Positions 40,301 through 52,300 of a stretch of DNA of 64,000 nt are shown here, piece after piece. How positions within the stretch are numbered: position 1 is the first letter of the stretch; every line of letters starts with the position of its first letter. Made by a program: the position numbers and the translations under genes. The DNA comes from Ostrinia nubilalis (Eukaryota > Arthropoda > Insecta > Lepidoptera > Crambidae). The stretch lies in NCBI RefSeq assembly GCF_963855985.1, contig NC_087096.1, forward strand, positions 1,364,001 to 1,428,000. Direction: 5' to 3'. The notes under the pieces are model-generated. The model searched no databases. It was not told where the DNA came from and saw only the letters and a program-made list of their open reading frames with translations.

Positions 40301-43300
40301 ATATGAGGTCTTATAATATAATTTACACAGTGCTTACTATTCTGCTAACATTTTTAGCATGCAAAATGGTCATTAAAAAAGTCATTAATGTTGTAGATAC
40401 AGCAGTCTATCAGCCAATTTTTGAGATTTCGTATCATTGCATTAGTTGACCCTGTCTTAAATATCTCTGGGATTTTATTATAAATTTTTATGCACATACT
40501 GTAGCAGCTTTTTTTGTATAGCGAGGTTTTTGGAGAAAAATTTATTACAAGTCTGCTTGGAAATCTAGTATTTCTTGGGTATATATCCCTTGCCCTTAAA
40601 AATAGGTGAGGATGCTTTATAACAAACTTGAAGCTCTCTAGAATGTACATGCTAGGGACGGTAAGAATTCGCAGTTTAATGAATAGAGGCCTACAAGAGT
40701 CAGAGGGTCCTCTGCGACAGATAGCTCTAATACATTTTTTCTGTGCAATGAATACTCTCTGGACATCTGTACCGTTTCCCCAAATTAAGAGTCCGTAGTT
40801 AATGGTAGATACCACATAGGCGTAGTAAGCTGATAGCGTAATGCTCAGTGTTGTCTTATATGTCAAGCGGCGAAGGACGTAAGCAAATCTATTTACCTTG
40901 TTACAGACTTTGTCAATATGATTTTTAAAGTTTAAGCTTTCGTTTAATTCTATACCTAGGAATGTCATGATATTTGATTTTGTAATACTAAGATCATCAT
41001 GTCTTAGCTTAAGGTCAATTTCCTTGCGTCCTTTTACATTAAATTGCACATATTTGGTTTTACATAAATTAACTTTAAGATTATTCATGTCAAGATATTC
41101 TATTATATGTTTAATTGTATTATTGATGTCAGATTCATAGTTGTCAAGGTTACTAAGATTAGAGTCAATTATTATAGATATATCGTCAGCAAACATTATA
41201 CAGTTATGGTTCGTAAATTTAGGCAAGTCATTTATGTATAAAAGGAAGAGAGTGGGTCCCAGTACGCTACCTTGGGGTACTCCTATTCCATTTATTTTAT
41301 AATTAGAGCGGTGTGTTGTCACAATATTGTTATTGTCTTCCCTATTTATTTCTACACATTGAGATCTATCCTCCAAGTATGATTCAAGCCAAGATAGTGC
41401 TTTCCCACGTATTCCATATTTTTCTAATTTGGCTAAGAGGATATTGTGGGCTACACAGTCAAAAGCCTTCGACATATCTAAAAAGAGTACAGTTGAGTGA
41501 TGTTTTCGATCAAGAGCAGAAGCAATTTTATGAACAAGGTTAAAGCAAGCTAGCGTGGTGGATTTGCCCTGTTGAAATCCAAATTGTTCATGAGTTATTA
41601 TATTGAATTTCTTACAAAAGTTCATTATCCTCTTTTGCATTGCTTTTTCAAACACTTTGGAAATTATAGGTATCAATGCTATGGGTCTATAATTTCCCAA
41701 GTTCGTTTTGTCACTCTTTTTATAAATGGGTTTAATTAGAGATAACTTTAGTGCGTTAGGAAAGAGACCTGTTTCAAACGATAAGTTTATAAGATATGTC
41801 AAGACAGGCGCTATAATGTGTTTGTCTGATGTGGGAACTTCAAAGAGTTTTTGGGACACCTTTGTGGTAACGAGAATGTATATTGGTGTTTGGTAATCAG
41901 GCCATTAGTTAGACAGTACCGTTATCCTGAAGTAGCACGCGCGTGCAGCGTGAGATGTGGTCGAGCGCGTATCGGAACATGACGAGAGCCATGGGCGACG
42001 ACGACACAACGTTGTATTCTTCAAGGTAGTACTCCATCTTCACCGCCATGTCGTCCAGGTCCATCACCTGTGGGCATAATCATCGTCATCATTTCAGAGT
42101 ACACCCACTGCAGACCATAGGCCTCACCCAGTGACATCCAGATTGGCCGGTGATCTATATTTGGGATAGAAAGGCAAGTCCTCTGACTGTGAGAAGAGAC
42201 CTAACAGTGGGTCTCTGAAAGGTAGGTAATGTCAGTGCAGGAGAAGAGAAGAAAAGAAAAGACTTGTTAAAATGGAACTTTATCCTAAAAATGATATTGT
42301 TGTTTGCCTCACAAAGCACTCTCTTCCAGTTCTCACCACTTGGTGCTGGTAAGGTCCTGTTCCTATCCAATTTTCCAGTTTTTTTAGGGAAGTCACCCCT
42401 AGTGAACAATGCACTCTTATCACTAAGCCCAGCGCCAGCGGCGACAGTAAATGAGCTCAAATACGGTAGCCCTGCCTGATTACACAATACACTAACCTAA
42501 TCAGAAATCTAACTATACAGGGTGTCCCGTAATGTAACGTCAAGCCGGAACTGGGTGTTGAGGCAAGTTGTGCTGGTTATCAGAAAAATATAAAAAAAAA
42601 TCTATGTGGCATATTTTAAAAATAATAGGCATTTAAAAAAAATCAAAAAATTCTACTCCAGGTGACGGTCCTTTTACTCGTGTTGCCACAAATCTTCACT
42701 TTTTCCAAATTTTTTTTTTGTTATGTAACCCTGAATAATGCCTCTCTAAATTGTTATCAAAATTACAAAACCAGCTGCTCCAACTTGGATGAAAAAATAC
42801 ATTATTCCCAAAAAAAAATATCAAAATAAAAATTTTGCCTAGTTTAAACTGACTGTACTGAAAAAAAAATGTACTACGCGAGTGTAGCAAGTGACGTCAT
42901 AATTTGGCGCATTTAGTAAGGATTCCAAAATGGTATAACACTTTGTAAAATCTTGCTGTAATTGTCGACAATTTTTGTTTATTGGAAATAATCCCGTTAA
43001 CTTGGTTAAAAATATTATTCTAATGTGCCCAAAATTTAAGTTTCTGGCTTAAGTGAGGTGGAGAAGCCATTTTAAAAGGTATGAGCGGGACGGAGAGGGC
43101 CATCTTACCAAGCAGGGATGTTATGGATATGCGTAACCGTAACCGAAACTATCGGATATCCGAAATAAAAAAATGTCCATAACCGTAACCGAAACTGATT
43201 CAAAAGTTACGGATAGTTTCGGATAAAGGCCAAACTGCAAAACTCTATGAAATTTGCAGTATACACGCCGCAGCTGCAATGCCGCGCTGCCGATTTCATA

Positions 43301-46300
43301 GTTTTGCAGTTTGCGGTTGCAGTTTGCGGTCTGCGGCCCGTCTTGGAATTTTACCTTAAATCTTAATATTTGTTACCAACTTGTCTGGCATTCGCTGGCA
43401 CCATCTAATATGCCAGCCTGTTTTACCTTTATCATACATAGGTGTCGTCTTAGTTGGTACATAAAGTAGCTATGTGGGTCACGCTCACGCAGCATCTTGC
43501 TATTTGTATTATACCTACATTTTTGAAATTCTAATAATTCCGTAACCGAAATTATCCGAGACTTTCGGATAATCTGAAAGGATTTCATATCCGTGACCGT
43601 AACCGAAACCGGCATAATATTATTCTAATATCCGTAACCGTATGCATAACCGAAACTTCATATCCTTATTATCCCTGTTACCAAGTACAAGTGCAGGCAG
43701 GGCAGGTAGTAAAGGCGCGCGCGCACGGGTGACTTTTGTCACAGTATGTCAACTACTAATTACTGTCATGGTGACAAAAGTTTCTGTGACTGACTGTACG
43801 GTAGTCAGTCACAGAAACTTGAATTTTGGTTTCATTAGAATAATAATTTTTAACCAAGGTAGATAAAGTTAAAAATGGGATTATTTCCAAAAAACCAAAA
43901 ATTGTGGACAATTACAGCAAGAATTTACCAAGTGTTATACCATTTTGGAATCCTTACTAAATGCGCCAAATTATGACGTCACTTGCCATACTCGCGTAGT
44001 ACAATTTTTTTTTTAGTACAGTCAGTTTAAACTAGGCAAAATTTTTATTTTGAAATTTTTTTGGGGAATAATGTATTTTTTTCGTCCAAGCTGGAGCAGC
44101 TGGTTTTGTAATTTTGATAAAAATTTAGAGAAGCATTATTCAGGGTTACATAACAAAAAAAAAATTTGGAAAAAGTGAAGATTTGTGGCAACACGAGCAA
44201 AAGGACCGTCACCTGGAGTAGAATTTTTTGATTTTTTTTAAATGCCTATTATTTTTTAAATATGCCACATAGATTTTTTTTTATATTTTTCTGATAACCA
44301 GCACAACTTGCCTCAACACCCAGTTCCGGCTTGACGTTACATTACGGGACACCCTGTATAGATTTATGCCTAGGCGCAGACCACCAACTTTTAGTTGGCC
44401 AATAGTTGGGTCGGGTTGTAGTATGTCGTATAATCAGTATGGAGATGTAAGAACGTGCGCACATTACACAGATGGTATCGGCAGATTCGTCATACAAATC
44501 AGAATCGGGGCCAACTATCGACCAACTAAAGTCGGTGGTCTGCGCCTATGCTAAGAAAAGATATACAAAAGCGACTCACAAAATATTAATGTGTGCAAAA
44601 TGGGAAAAAACAATATCATGCAATGCCCTCACTCACTGACCTGGTCATAAACCTTGGGGTCGGCGTCGGGCTCCATGTAGTTCCCGAAGAAGATGTTGGC
44701 GGCGTGCTTGTTGGCCAGCTTCTCGCCCTCGGGGATGTAGCCCGTCTCCTGCAGCACCTGGTCCATGTGCACGCGGAAGTTGCCGTACACCGCCTTCAGC
44801 ACCACTTCGAGGAGCCAATCCATCACACAATACACCATAAACCTTAGTATCTGTCGCCATTCACTGTAATTATGATGGCGGCGTGCTCAGATGGTTTGCC
44901 GCGAAGATCGGCTACGTAAGCTGTTAAGTATGAGAGGCGAGAGGGGCACGAGTAAAACTATAGACGGCTGTCAACGCACTGGCGTTTATTCATAGTAAAC
45001 CGCGGGCGCAGCCGCGCAACTAACCTAGGTATACATACATGTATGCATATATAACATTTTTCCCCCAACAAGTATGATAACATTAAAAGAAACGCTTATA
45101 GTCTACAACAGGGCGAGCGCGTTTTGACCTCTCTTCGATTCTGGGTAACGCTTCCTCGACTTCTGCAACATCATAAAAATCATCGTCATCCGATTCCGGT
45201 GGTCGTCGGACGCCTCTGTTCATGGTCACAAACGAGCCACTCGGCACTTCTGTATCGACCGGCGAGGATGGCGGAGAAACCGATTCTGGTGGCCGTCGGA
45301 CGCCTCTATCCATGTTTACATAGGAGCCGCTTGGTGGGGACAACGATGCAGTCGCTATTTCATCCCTTTCCCTTTCCTCCCCTCCGTAGCTGGATATTTC
45401 GTCAGCTTCTAGAGAACCTGGTTGAGGCTCAGGTAGTGATGTTGCAATAATGTCGGCCAGATTATTATGGTCATAGGTACACTCGTCGCTGCCCTTTAGT
45501 AAATGGTCGTTTGATTCAAAGTTTGAGCCTTTATAATCTAATATTTGATCTGCGTGTTTTTTTATTAAATTTGTAGTTATACAGTCTTTAATCATAAACA
45601 ACCTTTTCCCTAAAGCTTTAACAATAACTCCCTTCATCCAAGTAAACTTTTTATTATTTGAAAATTTCATGTACCACACATATTGTCCTATGGTAAATGT
45701 TCTATTTTTACCGCCATGTAGTTTAGTTTGCAAACACTGTTTGGAGACAACATGATCAACGAGTGTGGCAGAGGAGGGCGACTCCGGCGGCGGACGCGGG
45801 TTCAAGAGGTCGAGCCGCGACCTCAGTTTACGGCCGAACACTAGTTGAGCCGGGGACGTTCCTGTTGTTGAATGGACGGAATTGCGATAGTCAAAAATAT
45901 ACTTTAACAATTTTAATCTACTCTCCCTTAAATTGTTACTATCTTGCAAGCTACTTTTTATTCCACGTTTGACAATTTTTACGTACGATTCTGCTTGACC
46001 GTTACTGGCTGGATGGTAGGGCGGTGATGTCATATGGGAAATTCCATTTAATTCACAGAATTTTTTAAACTCTTGAGCACAAAACGATGTCCCGTTATCG
46101 GTTACCAGGGTGTGAGGTAGCCCAAAACGAGACATAAATTCATATAATTTGTCTATTACATTAGTCGTCGTGCAGGCATTCATCTCGTATATCTCTAGCC
46201 ATTTAGTGTAAGCGTCTATAATGACAAGGTACGTTCGGCCGTTAATCGGACCTAAAAAGTCGAGATGAATGCGATGGAACGGGTGCGAGGGGTAGGGCCA

Positions 46301-49300
46301 CGGCGACACGGGCGCTCGCGGCGGCGACGCACGCAGCTGTGCGCACACGCCGCACTCGCCTATCATTTGTTCTAATGCACTGTCAATTCCTGGAAACCAA
46401 AAGCGGGCTCGAGCCTCGGCTTTTGTCTTCACTATACCTAAATGTGATTTATGGAGTTCTGACAAGATTACTCCGCGCAATGATTCAGGAATAACTATTT
46501 TATGTCCACGCATTAGACACCCGTTTTCATAAGACAGTTCCTGTTGACATAACTTATACGGTTTTAATTCAATATCAGAAACTGATTTCGGCCAACCATT
46601 AAGTACATATTTAATTATTTTTATTAAGTTACGGTCCTTATTAGTTGCATCGCGTAACTCATTTATAGTTATCGGGAGCGAGCCTTGCACGACGAAGCAT
46701 ACGTAAGCAGCGCGGTCGCATAAGTCCGCCTCTGCGCGAAGTGTGCGGGCTGCCGCGTCTCCCGCCAACTCGTTTTCTATTACGTTTGGCAAACTAGCGC
46801 GCGATAAATAGTCAGCGGTATTGTCTGCACTCTTAATATATTCAATTTTATAATTGTATCCACTTAAAAATAGAGCGTATCGTTGAAGACGATTTGCAGA
46901 GACTTCTGGTATACCTTTATGTGGGCCAAAAATTGAAAGTAAAGGTTTGTGATCAGTGCGCAGAACAAACGGTACCGACCGCCCGTATAAATATTGATGA
47001 AATCTCCTGACTCCAAATATAATGGCCGTAGCCTCTTTCTGGATTTGTGAATATCGGCGTTCGGCATTATTGAGTGTACGAGATGCAAAAGAAATAGGTT
47101 TTTCTATGCCACTTTCACATTTTTGTGATAAAATTGCACCCAAACCGTTAGGGGACGCATCCACTGTGAGAATAATTGTAGCATGGGGATTAAAATGTGT
47201 TAAAACTTGGTCTGACGCTAGCATTTTTTTTATTTTATTGAATGCCTCGTCCTCACTATGAGACCAACACCATTTTTTGCCTTTTTTTAGCAGTTCATAT
47301 AAGGGGCTTAAAATACTGGATGCGCCGGGAATAAAACATCTGTAATAATTTACTAGTCCCAAAAACGATTGCAGTTGACTAACGTTTTTTGGAGTCGTTG
47401 CATTAATTATGGCTTTCACTTTATCCGCTGATTTTTTCAATCCCTCTTTGTTTATCACATATCCTAAATAACTAATTTCGTTTTGAAAAAAATCGCATTT
47501 TTCACGTTGCAACGTTAACCCTGCATTTTGTAGTCTCAATAGCACCTGGTTTAGCCTATCCAGGTGTTCAGAACGGTCATGTCCAGTCACGAGGACGTCG
47601 TCAAGCAGTACGAGCACGCCGTTTATGCCTGCAAGTAAGTTTTCCATGGCCCGCTGGAATATTGACGGCGCGCTGGCTAACCCGAACACCAAGCGAGTAT
47701 ACGCAAACAAACCGCGGTGCGTATTTATGCATGTTAGCCTTTGGGAGTCCATAGAAAGACAAAATTGGTTGTAAGCCATGGAAAGATCCAATTTTGTAAA
47801 TTGATTCCCCCCATGAAGCTTAGAAAATAACTCGTTTACTGTCGGCAGCGGGTACTGATCGATGTTCAATTGTTTGTTAATAGTTACAGAATAATCAGCA
47901 CAAATACGCACCGAGCCATCGCGCTTTAATACCGGCACGATCGGTGACGCATACTCTGAATGATCAACCGGCCGAAGCACGCCCAATTCGACTAAACGTG
48001 CTAATTCATTTTCTACCTTATCTCTTAATGCAAAAGCCACAGGGCGCGCTTTGCAAAATATGGGTTTGGAACCTTCTTTTAGTGTTAAATTTACTTCATA
48101 TAGGTTAAATCTACCTAATTTACCAGAAAATAATTCGGGATACCGTAATTGAAATGATTTAATAGTGGTACTATCTTGATCACAAAAGTGTACTGGAGTA
48201 AGTTGTAAATTGAACTGAGCTATAAAATCACGCCCCAGTAGCGGCGGCCCACCGCCTCGCACCACGTACACATCTATGTCGCGCGTACGGTCGTGCCACC
48301 GCAGAGACATTCGCGCGCAGCCTTCACATGCCAGCACCTCACCCGTATAGCTTATAAGTTTTTTATTTGTTTTTGACAATGGTACATTCGCAAAATGTAA
48401 CCTAAAGGTTCTTTCCGATATGACAGTCACCGCCGAGCCGCTATCAATTTCAAATTGTAACTGTTTCCCGTTAACGCATACCGACTCAACTAACGGCTCA
48501 CCTTTGACGGAACGAATATTAAATAACTCACCGTCGTCGTCGTCGCCCTCGTTTACCTCACTCGTGGTCGTAGCAACGAAGTTCACTTTTTTGCACATAC
48601 GCGCTAAATGACCTTTATTATTGCACTTTCGACACGAATAATTAGCGAAACGGCACGCTTCAGCTTTGTGGTTATTATAACCGCACACCGAACACTTCAC
48701 TTTCTCACGATCTCCACGACGCGGCCCGGTGGGCGCCGCGGACGCGGCGGGGCGCGCGATCCTGTACAGCTGGTCGGCGGGCGCGGGCGGCGGCCCGGCG
48801 GCGCTGGCGGCGGCCCGCGCGCTCCGCAGTCCCTCGGCCAGCTCCACGGCCCTGGTCAGAGTCAGACCCTCCAGCTCTTGCACATACATTTTTTCCTTTT
48901 CGGGTCCCGCAGACATGCCCATGATGAACCGGTCCCTCAACACTTCCTCAACATTCGTGAACCCACAATGTGAAGTGAGGCCACGTAACCTGGCGGCCCA
49001 CTGCGACGGTGTCTCTGTGGCCTGCTGCGTGGCAGCGTAAAACCGATGACGCTCGCTGAATCCGACTTGTTTTGGTGTAAAGTGGGTGTCGAGTAGTTTT
49101 ATGATGTCTTCGAAGGGCACCTCGTGAAGTTCCTTGGGCAACGCAAGATCCTCTGCGAGCTTGTACGTGCCTTCCGTGAGTGCGCTGAGGAGTATAGCCC
49201 GTCTTCTCTCTCCCGTTGGATCTTTCTCAACGCCGATGTCATTTGCAATAAACAATTGCATTAACCTACATTTGTACGTCTTCCATGTATGTACTTCATG

Positions 49301-52300
49301 ATCAAAAACCGATAATACACCGAAATTTGAGAACGACATTTTTTTTTGTTGCAACGCGGGTAGAAACGTCGCCAGTGTTAAGTATGAGAGGCGAGAGGGG
49401 CACGAGTAAAACTATAGACGGCTGTCAACGCACTGGCGTTTATTCATAGTAAACCGCGGGCGCAGCCGCGCAACTAACCTAGGTATACATACATGTATGC
49501 ATATATAACATAAGCCATCTTTGGCAGCGCCAGCGCCGCCAAGAGAGGAGTCGAAGTGCTCGCGATGGCCGAAATTAGTCGAATGAATCATCATCATCAT
49601 CACACCACTAACCTGATCATAAGCCTAAGGAAGTTGCCGTACACTGCCTTCAGCACCACTTCGAAGAGCCAATTCATCACACAATACACCACTTGACTTA
49701 CTTGACTTAAGGTCCTATGTCCCCTAGATGGGACATAGGGCGTCCACAACAGTCCTCCATCGCTTTCGCTCCAAGTCTTGCCAATTTTCTTCGCCTCGTC
49801 TGCTACAGTGCGCCGCCAAGTTTGCTGGGGCAACCACGCTTGAGTTTTCCTTGGGGGTTTTAATACAGAACCTGCTTGGGGATGTGATCGAGGTCCTTTC
49901 GGAGAGTGTGGCCGATCTAGTTCCTCTTGCGACGCTTGATCTGCTGGTCTATCAGAATTTCGTGGCAGCGTTCCAAGAGTTCGTCGTTGGAAATTTTCTC
50001 GGGCCAGTATATGCTGAGAATTTGGCGAATACACCACTGACCTGGTCATAAACCTTGGGGTCCGCGTCGGGCTCCATGTAGTTCCCGAAGAAGATGTTGG
50101 CGGCGTGCTTGTTGGCCAGCTTCTCGCCCTCGGGGATGTAGCCCGTCTCCTGCAGCACCTGGTCCATGTGCACGCGGAAGTTGCCGTACACCGCCTTCAG
50201 TACCACTTCGAACAGCTTTTGTCTGTGATACACAAATGTGATTTTTATATTAAGAAGGATTAAGACGAGCGAGTTTAAGCCTATAAGAACAATGGTGTGC
50301 CATCTCTATATTGTCGACAGTCATTCTACCCGCAAAAAGTGTTTTCCAAACTCTTTTCTATAAGAGTAGGCGCACACCATTGATTTTTAGTTGGCCGATA
50401 GTTGTGCCCGATTTTAAATTGTATGAAGAATCGGCCAAATTGAATCGGCGTAGTGTGCGCACTCCCATACATGCCCATAATGATCAACTGCCCGACTAAA
50501 CTATCGGCCGACGAAAAATCGATGGTCTGCGCCTAGGCTTAAGACGAGCGAGTTTAAGCCTATTAAAACAATGGTGTGCCATCTCTACATTGTCGACAGT
50601 CATCCTACCCGCATAAAGCGTTTTCCAAACTCTTTTCTATAATAGCTAACTGAGACTAACTGCCTGCTGATGTCTTTTCTGAACAATTTGCAATGAATTT
50701 TTATAGTCAAAGCTGGATGCCTATCCATAGTGGATAGACATTTTGGTCAAATTAATGTCGTTTAATAGCAGCTTGCTTACCTGAACTGTGAAACTGTGTG
50801 TGTTCTCTCTCTTAGTTAATGACGAGCGCGAAGTCCTGCAGTTGTAACAAGTATTGGCACTTGCTTGGTGTTGGGAGGAACTGGGACGCTACTGCCTTAT
50901 GGCTGAGTCGATGGTATATTCCATCCTTCTCACCTGTCGGCGTCGTCCACCAGGCGGTCGTAGAACACGCGGTAGGTCTCGTGGATCCACAGCAGCACGA
51001 GTTTATTCATCTCCTTCATGTGGCTGGACGGCACCAGCAGGATGCCCTAAGACAGGTGAGGCGCTTCTGTGTTCCCTCTCACCTGTCGGCGTCGTCCACC
51101 AGGCGGTCGTAGAACACGCGGTAGGTCTCGTGGATCCACAGCAGCACGAGTTTATTCATCTCCTTCATGTGGCTGGAGGGCACCAGCAGGATGCCCTTGA
51201 TGACTCGCGCGAAGTCCTGCAAGTTGAACAGATAGTGGCACTTGCTGGGAGTTGGCAGGAATTGGGACGCTACTGCCTTGTGCCGAGACGATGGTATATT
51301 CCATCTCTCTCACCTGTCGGCGTCGTCCACCAGGCGGTCGTAGAACACGCGGTAGGTCTCGTGGATCCACAGCAGCACGAGTTTATTCAGCTCCTACATG
51401 TGGCTGGAGGCACCAGCAGGATGCCTCGGTAAGGTGTGTCTTCCCTCTCACCTGTCGGCGTCGTCCACCAGGCGGTCGTAGAACACGCGGTAGGTCTCGT
51501 GGATCCACAGCAGCACGAGTTTATTCATCTCCTTCATGTGGCTGCAGGGACCACCAGGATGCCTCAGACAGGTGTGGGCTTCTGTGTTCCCTCTCACCTG
51601 TCGGCGTCGTCCACCAGGCGGTCGTAGAACACGCGGTAGGTCTCGTGGATCCACAGCAGCACGAGCTTATTCATCTCCTTCATGTGGCTGGAGGGCACCA
51701 GCAGAATGCCCTTGATGACTCGCGCGAAGTCCCGCAAGTTGAACAGATAGTGGCACTTGCTTGGAGTTGGCAGGAATTGGGACGCTACTGATTTGTATAC
51801 TTCCATCGTGGCTGACACCACCGTCTGGGGAGGAGTATGCGATTTAGCTAAAGTAAAGTATGTTTTATATCCTTCTTAGAACCAGAGACGTAGCAGCATG
51901 TTTCGCTAAGTTCTATTGCAAACAGCTAGGGACTGAAATTTTGCACCGGATGATATTTTACGGAAGAATATAAAAAGGCACTAATCTAAGCGGATATGTA
52001 TCAACTTAAACTGATATTCTTTAGATCAGGTAAGCCCGTTTGTCTACCATGGGCAGTGTAGGTCAAATTCCCCAGTTGCATCTGGTAAAAAAAGACGTGA
52101 GACGTGTGGAGGAAACATAAATATAAATGTTTATGTCTTGCTCTATTGCCTTGACATTACGTAGTTCTAGACATCTTTTCCCGGGAAACAACTTACCTTA
52201 CTCTGCCTCATGAGTGTGTCAGTGAATCCCTTAGTGAAGTGCCAGTCCATGATGGTGCAGAAGATTTTGTTGAGCGTGTTGTCCTCGAAGGAGTCCAGCG

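Noticed and set aside
43113..43677. Interstitial telomere repeats
   Set aside because: The repeated word is GTTACGG/CCGTAAC, not the insect TTAGG, and it lies between hAT-type ends with an 8-bp duplication.
44641..44812. An extra working exon (second X16)
   Set aside because: It has a donor but no acceptor in the right phase, and two X16 segments in a row would not match any dynein.
45124..49040. Open frames on the plus strand across the Gypsy element
   Set aside because: They are antisense to the long Gag-Pol frame, short, and carry no recognisable domain.
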